Notes: generated by a model from the sequence alone, not told the origin. A DNA stretch of 47,071 nucleotides from Parasutterella muris (GCF_943193095.1 NZ_CALPCV010000018.1:1-47071), one strand, 5' to 3'. Positions 16,166-24,187 are shown, counted from the first letter of the stretch. Numbers and translations are program-made.

Positions 16166-16279
16166 TTAGCCTTGGCGCTGTTTATGACGAGGATCCGAGC
16201 AGATCACGCGGACCACGCCTTTGCGCTTGATGATCTTGCACTTGCGGCACATTTTTTTGACCGAAGCGTTTACTTTCAT
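16166..16279 (-). CDS. rpmJ: 50S ribosomal protein L36
   Basis: 37 residues from ATG at 16277-16279 to TAA at 16166-16168: MKVNASVKKMCRKC, then KGVVRVICSDPRHKQRQG. The zinc ligands Cys11, Cys14, Cys27 and His32 are all present, so this is the zinc form. A ribosome-binding site (GGAG) precedes it. It is the first gene after the promoter at 16381-16409 and leads the alpha block. infA, often next to rpmJ in this class, is not here. Confidence 0.97.
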   Translation of the reverse strand: MKVNASVKKMCRKCKIIKRKGVVRVICSDPRHKQRQG

Positions 16280-16373
16280 AGTTATCTCCAAAAGTGCACG
16301 AGGCCTCTCGCGAAGAACCTCATACAGAACTGTCCCTGCAAAATGTAGTGCAAATCGCAGAGTAATGCATAAG

Positions 16374-16409
16374 GAGCGGGATTATATCTAATCCCGCTCT
16401 TTTCTGCAA
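16374..16409 (-). promoter_or_regulatory. Alpha-block promoter inside an 11-bp palindrome
   Basis: The minus strand has TTGCAG (16404-16409), a 17-nt spacer and a perfect TATAAT (16381-16386), an excellent sigma70 promoter. The -10 box and 3' part of the spacer lie inside a perfect inverted repeat, GAGCGGGATTA (16374-16384) and TAATCCCGCTC (16389-16399), with a 4-nt loop. Transcription would start near 16374, giving rpmJ a leader of about 95 nt. On the plus strand the same hairpin is followed by TTTTC. Confidence 0.85.
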
Positions 16410-16431
16410 ATTATTGACTGGTTACAACCCG

Positions 16432-17760
16432 TTAACGGGGAAGTGAACCGGGACCGAAGCCTCGGAAGTTTGTCTTCTTCAGCAGCGATTCGTATTGATG
16501 ACTCATGAGATAAGCCTGAACCTGACTCATAAAGTCCATCGTCACGACGACAACGATCAGAAGTGATGTGCCGCCGAAATAGAACGGAACGTTAAAGCGC
16601 AGATTGAGGAACTCAGGAACCAAACAGACAAAGACCAGATAGATGGAACCCGCAAGTGTCAGACGAAGCAGAACTTTGTCAATATAGCGGGATGTCTGTT
16701 CACCCGGACGAATACCCGGTACAAAGGCACCGCTCTTCTTAAGATTCTCAGCTGTCTCACGCGGATTGAAAACCAAAGCCGTGTAGAAGTAAGCAAAGAA
16801 TACAATCAGAGCTGCATAGAGCAGTGTATAAATCGGTTGACCCGGGGAAAGAGAAGCCGCAAGGTCACGAATCCAGCGTGTGCTCTCTCCGCTGGTAAAC
16901 CAACTGGCTAAGGTAGCCGGGAAGAGAATCAGCGAAGAAGCAAAGATCGGAGGAATCACGTTGGCCATGTTGATCTTCAAAGGAAGATACGAACTCTGAC
17001 CGCCGTAAATCTTGTTGCCGACCTGACGCTTGGCATAGTTAACTGTAATACGGCGCTGGCCTCTTTCCATAAAGACCACAAATGCCGTAACGAGCATCAC
17101 GATCGCAATGATGAAAATCGCAGACAGAGGTCCGATCGCGCCGGTGGAAACCAACTGGAAAAGACCGCTTACCGCAGCGGGCAGACCCGCAACGATACCT
17201 GCGAAAATGATGATCGAAATGCCGTTGCCGATTCCGCGCTCTGTAATTTGCTCGCCAAGCCACATGAGGAACATGGTGCCGGTAACGAGAGAAACAACAC
17301 AGACAAAGCGGAAGAAGAAGCCCGGATCAATGACCAGGCCGGGCTGCGTTTCCAAAGCGACGGCAATACCTAACGCCTGGAATGTGCCCAAAAGAAGTGT
17401 GCCGTAACGAGTGTACTGCGTGATCTTTCTTCTTCCGGATTCGCCTTCCTTACGCAGACTCTCCAGAGAGGGAAGTACGTAAGAAAGCATCTGCATGATA
17501 ATCGATGCCGAAATGTACGGCATGATACCAAGCGCGAAAACGGAGAAACGGGACAGGGCGCCGCCCGAGAACATGTTGAACAGCCCTAAGATGCCGCCCT
17601 GCTGCTGATTAAACAGCTCTTTTAAGGTATCTGGATCGATACCGGGAACCGGAATATGCGTGCCGATACGATAAACAACGAGAGCCAATACAAGAAAAAT
17701 TACTCGTCGATATAAATCGCCGTACTTGCTGCTGGCTTTCGCCGGAATGTTCTTGGCCAC
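16432..17760 (-). CDS. secY: Sec translocon channel subunit SecY
   Basis: 442 residues with ten hydrophobic membrane helices. Hallmarks are GTHIPVPGID after helix 1, the plug region GGALSRFSVFALGIMPYISASIIMQ (split here by the natural helix break), and the cytosolic loops GQRRITVNYAKRQVG and PGIRPGEQT that dock the ribosome and SecA. With SecE, encoded at 45023-45406, it forms the inner-membrane protein channel. It is the last gene of the spc block, starting 20 nt after rplO ends, and is followed by the palindromic promoter of the next block. Confidence 0.98.
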   Translation of the reverse strand: MAKNIPAKASSKYGDLYRRVIFLVLALVVYRIGTHIPVPGIDPDTLKELFNQQQGGILGLFNMFSGGALSRFSVFALGIMPYISASIIMQMLSYVLPSLESLRKEGESGRRKITQYTRYGTLLLGTFQALGIAVALETQPGLVIDPGFFFRFVCVVSLVTGTMFLMWLGEQITERGIGNGISIIIFAGIVAGLPAAVSGLFQLVSTGAIGPLSAIFIIAIVMLVTAFVVFMERGQRRITVNYAKRQVGNKIYGGQSSYLPLKINMANVIPPIFASSLILFPATLASWFTSGESTRWIRDLAASLSPGQPIYTLLYAALIVFFAYFYTALVFNPRETAENLKKSGAFVPGIRPGEQTSRYIDKVLLRLTLAGSIYLVFVCLVPEFLNLRFNVPFYFGGTSLLIVVVVTMDFMSQVQAYLMSHQYESLLKKTNFRGFGPGSLPR

Positions 17761-17780
17761 GTTTAATTCCTTATCTCAAA

Positions 17781-18227
17781 TTATTTATCAGCTTCCACAA
17801 CAACGGATCCGCCGGCAGCTTCAATAGCAGCCTTCGCACCCTTAGTAGCGGTAATGCCGCGAAGAATAACTTTGCGCTTGATTTCTCCGGAGAGAATAAC
17901 GCGAGCATCCTTCGAATTGGATTTGATCACATTTGCATTGATCAGATCGCCGAGGTTGATCTCTTCCAGACCCAGCTTTTCAAGGTCGCTCAAGCGAACT
18001 TCAGCAACGAATTCATGAGTCCAGGAAGTGAAGCCGCGCTTCGGCAGACGACGATGCAGAGGCATCTGGCCGCCTTCGAAACCAACTTTGTGGAATCCGC
18101 CGGCACGAGACTTCTGACCTTTGTGACCGCGGCCGGCAGTCTTGCCCCAACCGCTTCCAACACCGCGACCAACGCGATGGACTGCGCTCTTGGAACCTGC
18201 AGCCGGCTGAATGGTATTAAGTTTCAT
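17781..18227 (-). CDS. rplO: 50S ribosomal protein L15
   Basis: 148 residues. The Gly/Arg-rich N-terminal extension (RVGRGVGSGWGKTAGRGHKG) threads into 23S rRNA, and the C-terminal domain follows. L15 is a late 50S assembly protein. Standard rpmD-rplO-secY order. Confidence 0.98.
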   Translation of the reverse strand: MKLNTIQPAAGSKSAVHRVGRGVGSGWGKTAGRGHKGQKSRAGGFHKVGFEGGQMPLHRRLPKRGFTSWTHEFVAEVRLSDLEKLGLEEINLGDLINANVIKSNSKDARVILSGEIKRKVILRGITATKGAKAAIEAAGGSVVVEADK

Positions 18228-18240
18228 TTCTAATCCTCAA

Positions 18241-18420
18241 TTATTCAGCACGAACAAGGTAAGAGACAGTGCTGATCATGCCGCGTACGGCAGGAGTGTC
18301 CTCAAGTTCGCGTGTCTGACGAATCTTCTTCAGACCGAGACCAAGAACAGTCTGGCGATGGGCTTTCTTGCAGCCGATCGGGCTCTTGACCAGAGTCACT
18401 TTAACTGTTTTCTTTTCCAT
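18241..18420 (-). CDS. rpmD: 50S ribosomal protein L30
   Basis: 59 residues from ATG at 18418-18420 to TAA at 18241-18243. It has the L30 core: VKVTLVKSPIGCKKAHRQTV, LGLKKIRQTRELEDTPAVRG, and the closing MISTVSYLV. It fits the 18228-18433 gap between rpsE and rplO exactly in family length and order. Confidence 0.97.
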   Translation of the reverse strand: MEKKTVKVTLVKSPIGCKKAHRQTVLGLGLKKIRQTRELEDTPAVRGMISTVSYLVRAE

Positions 18421-18433
18421 TTAACACTCCTGA

Positions 18434-18952
18434 TTAACCGATGATTTCTTCAACGGTCTTGCCGCGCTTAGCAGCAATTTCGCTCGGGGTGCGCAGATTG
18501 TTGAGAGCGTCAATGGTGGCACGAACCATGTTGTAGGGGTTCGAGGAACCATGAGACTTGGCAACAATGTTGCGAATACCCATTACGTCGAAAATAGCAC
18601 GCATCGGACCGCCGGCAATAACGCCGGTACCTTCGGGAGCCGGAAGAAGCATCACGCGGGAAGCGCCGTGATGGCCTTCAACAGCGTGGTAAATGGTTCC
18701 GTCACGAAGAGGAATCTTTTCCATGCTGCGGCGAGCCTGATCCATCGCTTTCTGGACGGAAACAGGAACTTCACGGGACTTGCCCTTGCCCATACCGATA
18801 CGGCCGTCGCCGTCGCCAACTACTGTTAAAGCAGCAAAGCCGAGAATACGACCGCCTTTAACAACTTTGGTGACGCGATTGACAGCAATCATTTTTTCGC
18901 GAATGCCGTCATCCTGTTCTTCAGCCATGGGGCCTTTAGCTTGTTTTGCCAT
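18434..18952 (-). CDS. rpsE: 30S ribosomal protein S5
   Basis: 172 residues with the S5 RNA-binding domain (MIAVNRVTKVVKGGRILGF) and the C-terminal domain (GVIAGGPMRAIFDVMGI). S5 lines the mRNA entry and affects decoding accuracy. The loop targeted by spectinomycin-resistance changes reads TKVVKGGR, which looks wild type. Confidence 0.98.
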   Translation of the reverse strand: MAKQAKGPMAEEQDDGIREKMIAVNRVTKVVKGGRILGFAALTVVGDGDGRIGMGKGKSREVPVSVQKAMDQARRSMEKIPLRDGTIYHAVEGHHGASRVMLLPAPEGTGVIAGGPMRAIFDVMGIRNIVAKSHGSSNPYNMVRATIDALNNLRTPSEIAAKRGKTVEEIIG

Positions 18953-18963
18953 TTAGCTATTCC

Positions 18964-19332
18964 TTAGAACTTGAGACCGGCTTCGCGCGCTGCTGTTGCA
19001 AGCGCGGCGATACGGCCATGAAAACGATAACCGGCGCGGTCAAAAGCGCAGCTTTCAATTCCGGCAGCCTTTGCTTTCTCAGCAATGCGTGTACCGATAA
19101 TCTTCGCAGCGTTGACGTTGCCGCCCTTGCCGGACACACCTGCCAGCTGAGCACGGACTTCCGGCTCAACCGTAGAGGCAGAGCACAGAACATTCTTGCC
19201 GTCGGCAGAAATGATCTGAGCGTAAATGTGCAGATTTGTACGATGAACAGTCAGGCGATTAACCTTCATGCTCTTAATGCGGGCACGCGTGGCACGCGCA
19301 CGACGCAGACGATTTTGTTTCTTGTCGATCAC
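18964..19332 (-). CDS. rplR: 50S ribosomal protein L18
   Basis: 122 residues. Basic N-terminus (RLRRARATRARIK), then NLHIYAQIISADG and the C-terminal FDRAGYRFHGRIAALATAAREAGL typical of L18, which carries 5S rRNA into the 50S subunit with L5. It overlaps neither neighbour. Confidence 0.98.
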   Translation of the reverse strand: MIDKKQNRLRRARATRARIKSMKVNRLTVHRTNLHIYAQIISADGKNVLCSASTVEPEVRAQLAGVSGKGGNVNAAKIIGTRIAEKAKAAGIESCAFDRAGYRFHGRIAALATAAREAGLKF

Positions 19333-19349
19333 TTTAAGCCTCCGCCCGC

Positions 19350-19883
19350 TTATTTCTTCTTAGTTTCCTTGATCACTACAACTTCATCAGCATAGCGAAC
19401 ACCCTTGCCCTTATAGGGTTCAGGAGCACGATAGCTGCGAATTTCTGCAGCAACCTGGCCGACTTTCTGTTTGTCGGCGCCGTGAATCAGAATCTCTGTC
19501 TGAGTCGGGGTTTCACACTTAATGCCGGCAGGCATCTTGTGAGCAACCGGATGAGAGAAACCGAGGTTCAGATTCAGGGTGTCGCCCTGAGCCTGAGCAC
19601 GGTAACCAACACCGACCAGAGTCAGTTTCTTTGTGAAGCCTTCTGTAACGCCGATGTTCATCGCGTTAACAAGGGCTCTGAGCGTACCGCTCATTGCGTT
19701 GGACTGCTTCGTTTCTTCAAGAGCTTTGAAGTAAACGTGGCCGTTCTCAACCTTCACTTCAACAGAAGCGTCAAGCTTCTGAGTAAGCGTGCCTTTCGGA
19801 CCTTTGACGGTGATAACGCCGTCAGCGATCGAGGCTTCAACACCCTTACCGAGGGTGACGGGAATCTTAGCAACTCGTGACAT
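19350..19883 (-). CDS. rplF: 50S ribosomal protein L6
   Basis: 177 residues made of two related domains, with the family signature PEPYKGKGVRYADE near the C-terminus. L6 sits by the sarcin-ricin loop and the factor-binding site. Standard rpsH-rplF-rplR order. Confidence 0.98.
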   Translation of the reverse strand: MSRVAKIPVTLGKGVEASIADGVITVKGPKGTLTQKLDASVEVKVENGHVYFKALEETKQSNAMSGTLRALVNAMNIGVTEGFTKKLTLVGVGYRAQAQGDTLNLNLGFSHPVAHKMPAGIKCETPTQTEILIHGADKQKVGQVAAEIRSYRAPEPYKGKGVRYADEVVVIKETKKK

Positions 19884-19897
19884 AGTATTCTCCTAGC

Positions 19898-20293
19898 TTA
19901 GGCAACGTAGCAGATGACTTCGCCGCCAATGCCAGCTTCACGAGCTTTGCGATCAGTCATCACGCCTTTCGGTGTGGAAATGATCGCAATTCCAAGGCCG
20001 TTCATGACCTGAGGAATCGTTTCGTGATTCTTGTATACACGCAGTCCGGGTCTCGAAACACGTTCGATTGTTTCGATAACAGGACGGCCGGCATAATATT
20101 TAAGACCAATATGAAGAACGGGCTTGCCTTCGTTGGCGTCAACGGAATAACCGGAGATGTAGCCTTCGTCTTCAAGAACCTTTGCAATCGCCACCTTCAG
20201 CTTGGAAGAAGGCATTGTAACTTCCGTTTTGTCGACCATCTGACCGTTACGGATACGGGTCAGCATGTCGGCGATCGGATCACTCATACTCAT
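19898..20293 (-). CDS. rpsH: 30S ribosomal protein S8
   Basis: 131 residues beginning MSMSDPIADMLTRIRNGQ, ending in the conserved KAREAGIGGEVICYV. S8 binds helix 21 of 16S rRNA and, in E. coli, represses the spc operon by binding near the L5 start. I could not recognise that binding site at the rplE start here. Confidence 0.98.
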   Translation of the reverse strand: MSMSDPIADMLTRIRNGQMVDKTEVTMPSSKLKVAIAKVLEDEGYISGYSVDANEGKPVLHIGLKYYAGRPVIETIERVSRPGLRVYKNHETIPQVMNGLGIAIISTPKGVMTDRKAREAGIGGEVICYVA

Positions 20294-20308
20294 TTGTAAT
20301 CTCCTCGC

Positions 20309-20614
20309 TTACCAGCTGGCCTTAGTCAGGCCGGGAATGTCACCATGCATAGCCGCTTCGCGGATCTTGCCTCTGGCTAGGCCGAATTTGCGGAATGTAC
20401 CGCGGGGACGACCGGTGATGCCGCAGCGGTTGCGCTGACGGCAGGGACTTGCGTCACGGGGCAGAGACTGAAGTGCGATGCGGGCTTCCATGCGCTCTTC
20501 CATCGAGCGGGTAGCATCGTTAATAACCGCTTTCAGAGCGGCACGTTTAGCAGCAAACTTCTGAGCGCACATTTTGCGCTTGAGTTCACGATTGATAAGT
20601 GCGAGTTTAGCCAA
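20309..20614 (-). CDS. rpsN: 30S ribosomal protein S14 (zinc-free type)
   Basis: 101 residues, the long form without the CxxC zinc ribbon of short S14. The conserved C-terminal part reads RNRCGITGRPRGTFRKFGLA. S14 completes the 30S head late in assembly. Confidence 0.98.
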   Translation of the reverse strand: MAKLALINRELKRKMCAQKFAAKRAALKAVINDATRSMEERMEARIALQSLPRDASPCRQRNRCGITGRPRGTFRKFGLARGKIREAAMHGDIPGLTKASW

Positions 20615-20628
20615 TTAAATCACCTCGC

Positions 20629-21168
20629 TTAGTTACGGAACGGGAATTTGAAGGCAGCCAGAAGTGCCTTGGCTTCTTCGTCCGTCTTAGCAGTTGTCGT
20701 AATGCTGATGTTAAGTCCGCGGAGCTTGTCGATCTTGTCGTATTCAATTTCCGGGAAAATAATCTGTTCCTTCAGACCGATGTTGTAGTTGCCGCGGCCG
20801 TCAAAGGCACGAGCGTTAACACCACGGAAGTCACGAACACGCGGGAAAGCGATTGTGACTAAACGGTCAAGGAATTCATACATGCGCTCGCCGCGAAGCG
20901 TGACCATACAGCCGATCGGCATGTTTTCACGAATCTTGAAGTTGGCGATAGCCTTACGAGTCTTGGTAACAACAGGCTTCTGACCAGCAATCTTGGTCAG
21001 GTCGGAAACAGCGTGGTCAATAAGCTTCTTGTCATTGACAGCTTCACCGACACCCATATTCAGTGTGATTTTTGTGATGCGGGGAACCTGCATTTCGGTT
21101 TTGTAACCGAACTGTTTTGTCAGGGCCGGAACCACTTCGTCACGATATTTATTGAAAAAACGAGACAT
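20629..21168 (-). CDS. rplE: 50S ribosomal protein L5
   Basis: 179 residues with PRITKITLNMGVGEA and GNYNIGLKEQIIFPEI, the L5 signatures. L5 binds 5S rRNA and touches the P-site tRNA. It lies between rplX and rpsN, as usual. Confidence 0.98.
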   Translation of the reverse strand: MSRFFNKYRDEVVPALTKQFGYKTEMQVPRITKITLNMGVGEAVNDKKLIDHAVSDLTKIAGQKPVVTKTRKAIANFKIRENMPIGCMVTLRGERMYEFLDRLVTIAFPRVRDFRGVNARAFDGRGNYNIGLKEQIIFPEIEYDKIDKLRGLNISITTTAKTDEEAKALLAAFKFPFRN

Positions 21169-21181
21169 TTACTGCGACCTC

Positions 21182-21502
21182 TTATGCTTTGGCGCCGACA
21201 ACGGCACCGTCACTCTTGAAGACGCGTACTTTCTTGCCGTCAACAACCTGGAAACCGATGCGGTCGCCCTTACCGGTCTTCGGATTGACGAGCATGACGT
21301 TGGAACCGTCAATGGGAAGCGTCTTGTCCATAATGCCGCCGGCCTGACCCAGCATGGGGTTCGGCTTGACGTGCTTCTTAACGATGTTGATGCCTTCAAC
21401 AACGACTTTACCGTCGCTGTGAACAGCAGTCACCGTGCCTTTTTTGCCTTTATCACGGCCGGTAATGACGATAATCTCGTCACCTTTGCGGATACGTTGC
21501 AT
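21182..21502 (-). CDS. rplX: 50S ribosomal protein L24
   Basis: 106 residues with an N-terminal KOW motif (IRKGDEIIVITGRDKGKKGTV). L24 is one of two assembly starters for the 50S subunit. It begins 12 nt after rplN ends. Confidence 0.98.
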   Translation of the reverse strand: MQRIRKGDEIIVITGRDKGKKGTVTAVHSDGKVVVEGINIVKKHVKPNPMLGQAGGIMDKTLPIDGSNVMLVNPKTGKGDRIGFQVVDGKKVRVFKSDGAVVGAKA

Positions 21503-21514
21503 TCTGTGTTCTCC

Positions 21515-21883
21515 TTAAAGAACTTCAGGAGCCAGAGAAACGATCTTCATGAAGCGTTCGGTACGCAGTTCGCGCGTAACCGGTCCGAAGATACGTGTTC
21601 CAATCGGTTCCAGTTTGTTGTTAAGCAGGACAGCAGCGTTGCCGTCAAAGCTGATGGAGGAACCGTCAGGACGACGAACACCCTTAGCAGTTCTAACTAC
21701 AACAGCACTGTAGACTTCGCCTTTTTTGACACGACCGCGGGGGGCCGCTTCTTTGACGGTCACTTTGATAATGTCGCCAATATTGGCGTAGCGGCGCTTG
21801 GAGCCGCCCAACACTTTAATACATTGCACTGAACGAGCACCGGTGTTGTCGGCGACGTCCAGATTAGATTGCATCTGAATCAT
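21515..21883 (-). CDS. rplN: 50S ribosomal protein L14
   Basis: 122 residues beginning MIQMQSNLDVADNTGARSV, with the family block PRGRVKKGEVYSAVVVRT. L14 lies at the subunit interface, where it can bind the silencing factor RsfS. It is the first gene of the spc block and has a leader of about 200 nt and its own promoter. Confidence 0.98.
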   Translation of the reverse strand: MIQMQSNLDVADNTGARSVQCIKVLGGSKRRYANIGDIIKVTVKEAAPRGRVKKGEVYSAVVVRTAKGVRRPDGSSISFDGNAAVLLNNKLEPIGTRIFGPVTRELRTERFMKIVSLAPEVL

Positions 21884-22076
21884 GGTTTTTAATATTCCAA
21901 CTTATTCCGAGGTCATAGCGATTCGCTATGCTCGGCCAGTTTTGGTCCCGTCCGGGAGAAGAGTTTCCAATCCAGTCTCACAGATACCTGCTTTTATGGG
22001 GCAGGTTGTTCAAAAGAACCGGAACCCCAGTGAACCTCTAACTTATTAAACGGAAAGAACTTTCCAAATAAATAAA
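21884..22076 (-). other. Structured 5' leader of the spc block
   Basis: Between the promoter and rplN there are about 190 untranslated bases with at least three hairpins: a long one at about 21908-21935 (CCGAG, 2-nt bulge, CATAGCG, loop ATT, CGCTATG, CTCGG), one with CCTGC/GCAGG near 21987-22005, and GGAAAG/CTTTCC near 22051-22064. No gene fits. This is a candidate site for autoregulation by a spc-encoded ribosomal protein; which one is unknown. Confidence 0.6.
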
Positions 22077-22129
22077 CTTAGAGAGCCGCAAGTATATCCA
22101 ATTAAGGATATCTTTGCAAGCTCTCTAAG
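22077..22129 (-). promoter_or_regulatory. Overlapping rpsQ terminator and spc-block promoter
   Basis: A 10-bp perfect outer stem (CTTAGAGAGC at 22077-22086, GCTCTCTAAG at 22120-22129) encloses two more paired segments (GCAA/TTGC and TATCC/GGATA). On the minus strand it follows an A-rich stretch after rpsQ and leads into TTTATTTATTT, so it looks like a terminator. Within it lies TTGCAA (22114-22119), a 17-nt spacer and TATACT (22091-22096), a strong sigma70 promoter for rplN. One element thus seems both to end the S10 block and to start the spc block. Confidence 0.85.
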
Positions 22130-22152
22130 AAAATTAAATTATTTTTTTACAA

Positions 22153-22410
22153 TTAGATGACTGCGCGTTCGATGATCTTGGAAACTGTCCAGGACTTCGT
22201 GCGGGAAATCGGACGGGTTTCAGAGATCTCGACGATGTCGCCTTCTCTAACGTCGTTGTTTTCGTCATGAACATGATACTTCTTGCTCTTGACGACGATC
22301 TTGCCGATCGGATGCTTAACCTTGCGTTCAACAAGAACAGTAACTGTCTTGTCCATCTTGGTGCTAACAGCTTTACCGATCAGGGTACGTGTAAGTTTGT
22401 TTTCGCTCAT
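22153..22410 (-). CDS. rpsQ: 30S ribosomal protein S17
   Basis: 85 residues with an OB fold. Conserved blocks are GKAVSTKMDKTVTVLVER, HPIGKIVVKSKKYHVHDE and the family-typical ETRPISRTKSW. It binds the 5' domain of 16S rRNA early in assembly. Its start overlaps the rpmC stop by 4 nt. It is the last gene of the S10 block. Confidence 0.98.
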   Translation of the reverse strand: MSENKLTRTLIGKAVSTKMDKTVTVLVERKVKHPIGKIVVKSKKYHVHDENNDVREGDIVEISETRPISRTKSWTVSKIIERAVI

Positions 22411-22601
22411 TTCGTCGCTGCCTTCTGAGCAAGAATTGTGCGGACGCGTGCGATGTCGCGGCGTGTCTTACGAATCATGCTCGTATTTTCAAGTTGCTGA
22501 TGGGACTTCTGCAGACGCAGTGTGAACTGTGCTTTCAGAAGGTCCTGCAGTTCTTTGTTAAGCGCAGCTTCGTCCATAGCGCGTAAATCTTTGGCTTTCA
22601 T
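22407..22601 (-). CDS. rpmC: 50S ribosomal protein L29
   Basis: 64 residues, helical, beginning MKAKDLRAMDEAALNKEL, with the conserved TRRDIARVRTIL. L29 sits at the tunnel exit next to L23, where chaperones and SRP dock. It overlaps rpsQ by 4 nt. Confidence 0.98.
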   Translation of the reverse strand: MKAKDLRAMDEAALNKELQDLLKAQFTLRLQKSHQQLENTSMIRKTRRDIARVRTILAQKAATK

Positions 22602-22613
22602 TCTGCACTCTCC

Positions 22614-23030
22614 TTACTGGCCAATCTGGCGTGTAACGAACATAGACTTCAGAGGAAGCTTGGCTGCGGCAAGACGGAAAGCCTCACGAGCCAGCGCTTC
22701 ATCAACGCCGTCCAGTTCATAAATCACGCGACCCGGCTGCACTAATGCAACCCAGTATTCCGGATTACCTTTACCGTTACCCATACGAACTTCAGCGGGT
22801 TTAGAGGAAATAGGTTTGTCCGGGAACACACGGATCCATACACGGCCGCCGCGTTTAATGTGGCGGGTGATGGCACGACGAGCAGCTTCAATCTGACGAG
22901 CTGTCAGACGACCGCGCTCGGTAACTTTCAGACCGAACTGACCAAAGGAGACCTTTGCGCCTCTCTGAGCCAAACCATAGTTACGGCCCTTCTGGTCCTT
23001 ACGGTACTTGGTTCTGTTTGGTTGCAGCAT
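22614..23030 (-). CDS. rplP: 50S ribosomal protein L16
   Basis: 138 residues: MLQPNRTKYRKDQKGRN, then GRVWIRVFPDKPISSKPAEV and RMGNGKGNPEYWVA, all typical of L16. L16 supports tRNA binding at the A and P sites near the peptidyl-transferase centre. It starts on the rpsC stop (TAATG). Confidence 0.98.
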   Translation of the reverse strand: MLQPNRTKYRKDQKGRNYGLAQRGAKVSFGQFGLKVTERGRLTARQIEAARRAITRHIKRGGRVWIRVFPDKPISSKPAEVRMGNGKGNPEYWVALVQPGRVIYELDGVDEALAREAFRLAAAKLPLKSMFVTRQIGQ

Positions 23031-23827
23031 TATTCTTCTCCTTCCTTAGCAGCAGTTTCGGCGGCCTTGCGGGGAGCACGAGCCTGCTTGCCTTCTCCGT
23101 CAGCGGGTTTGCGGCCGCGGCGGTTGTTCGGCTTGCCCGGACGACGATTGCGGCGATCTTCACGATCAGCCGGAGCAGCAGCTTCAGCTGCAAGATCCTT
23201 GGCAGTATTGTCGCCTTTGTAAACCCAAACCTTCACACCGATAATGCCGTATGTGGTATTGGCTTCGGAGAAACCGTAGTCAATGTCGGCACGAAGAGTG
23301 TGCAGAGGAACACGACCTTCACGATACCATTCGGTACGGGCGATTTCAGCACCGTTCAAACGACCGGAAGACATGATCTTGATACCAAGAGCGCCCTGGC
23401 GCATGGCGTTCTGCATGGCGCGCTTCATCGCGCGGCGGAACATAATGCGCTTTTCGAGCTGCTGAGTAATGCCGTCGGCAATCAGCTGAGCGTCCAAGTC
23501 AGGACGACGAACTTCTTCAATGTTGACGTGTACAGGTACGCTCATCATCTTGGAGAGTTCGTTCTTCAGAACCTGAAGATCTTCACCCTTCTTGCCAATC
23601 ACCATGCCCGGACGAGCGGAGAAGATGGTGATGCGAGCGTTCTTAGCGGGACGCTCGATGAGAATACGACCAACGGATGCGTTCTTGAGCTTCTTGCCCA
23701 GGAATTCACGAACCTTGAGGTCTTCTGCCAGTGTGCGGGCAAAATCGCGGCCTGTAGCATACCAACGTGATGTCCAGTCGTGTGTTACAGGAAGGCGAAA
23801 GCCTGTCGGATTAATTTTCTGTCCCAT
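23030..23827 (-). CDS. rpsC: 30S ribosomal protein S3
   Basis: 265 residues. The N-terminal KH domain has the GKKG loop (VIGKKGEDL) that binds RNA at the mRNA entry; the C-terminal domain has GRLNGAEIART. A basic, Ala-rich, probably disordered tail of about 50 residues makes it longer than E. coli S3 (233). Such tails are common in betaproteobacteria. Confidence 0.98.
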   Translation of the reverse strand: MGQKINPTGFRLPVTHDWTSRWYATGRDFARTLAEDLKVREFLGKKLKNASVGRILIERPAKNARITIFSARPGMVIGKKGEDLQVLKNELSKMMSVPVHVNIEEVRRPDLDAQLIADGITQQLEKRIMFRRAMKRAMQNAMRQGALGIKIMSSGRLNGAEIARTEWYREGRVPLHTLRADIDYGFSEANTTYGIIGVKVWVYKGDNTAKDLAAEAAAPADREDRRNRRPGKPNNRRGRKPADGEGKQARAPRKAAETAAKEGEE

Positions 23828-23837
23828 GGTTCACCTA

Positions 23838-24182
23838 TTATTTCTTAGCCGGTGTATCGCCGACTGTCACATAGATGTGACAAGTCTGCTTACCGATACG
23901 AGCGCCGCGGCCCTTGGCTCTGGCGGAGAAACGACGAAGTGTGGCGGCCTTCTCAACATAGATGGAAGTAACGCGAAGATCGTCAATATCAGCGCCGTCA
24001 TTATGCTCGGCATTGGCAATGGCAGATTGAAGCGCTTTGCCGATGATGCCAGCAGCCTTCTTCTGCGTGAAAGAAAGAATGTTCAGGGCCTTGTCAACGG
24101 GTTTACCGCGAACAAGATCCGCAACCAAACGGCCTTTCTGAGCCGAGAGGCGAACTCCACGTACGATTGCTGTGGTTTCCAT
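23838..24182 (-). CDS. rplV: 50S ribosomal protein L22
   Basis: 114 residues: RGVRLSAQKGRLVADLVRG at the start and RFSARAKGRGARIGKQTCHI in the long hairpin that lines the exit-tunnel narrowing. Standard rpsS-rplV-rpsC order. Confidence 0.98.
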   Translation of the reverse strand: METTAIVRGVRLSAQKGRLVADLVRGKPVDKALNILSFTQKKAAGIIGKALQSAIANAEHNDGADIDDLRVTSIYVEKAATLRRFSARAKGRGARIGKQTCHIYVTVGDTPAKK

Positions 24183-24187
24183 TATTC

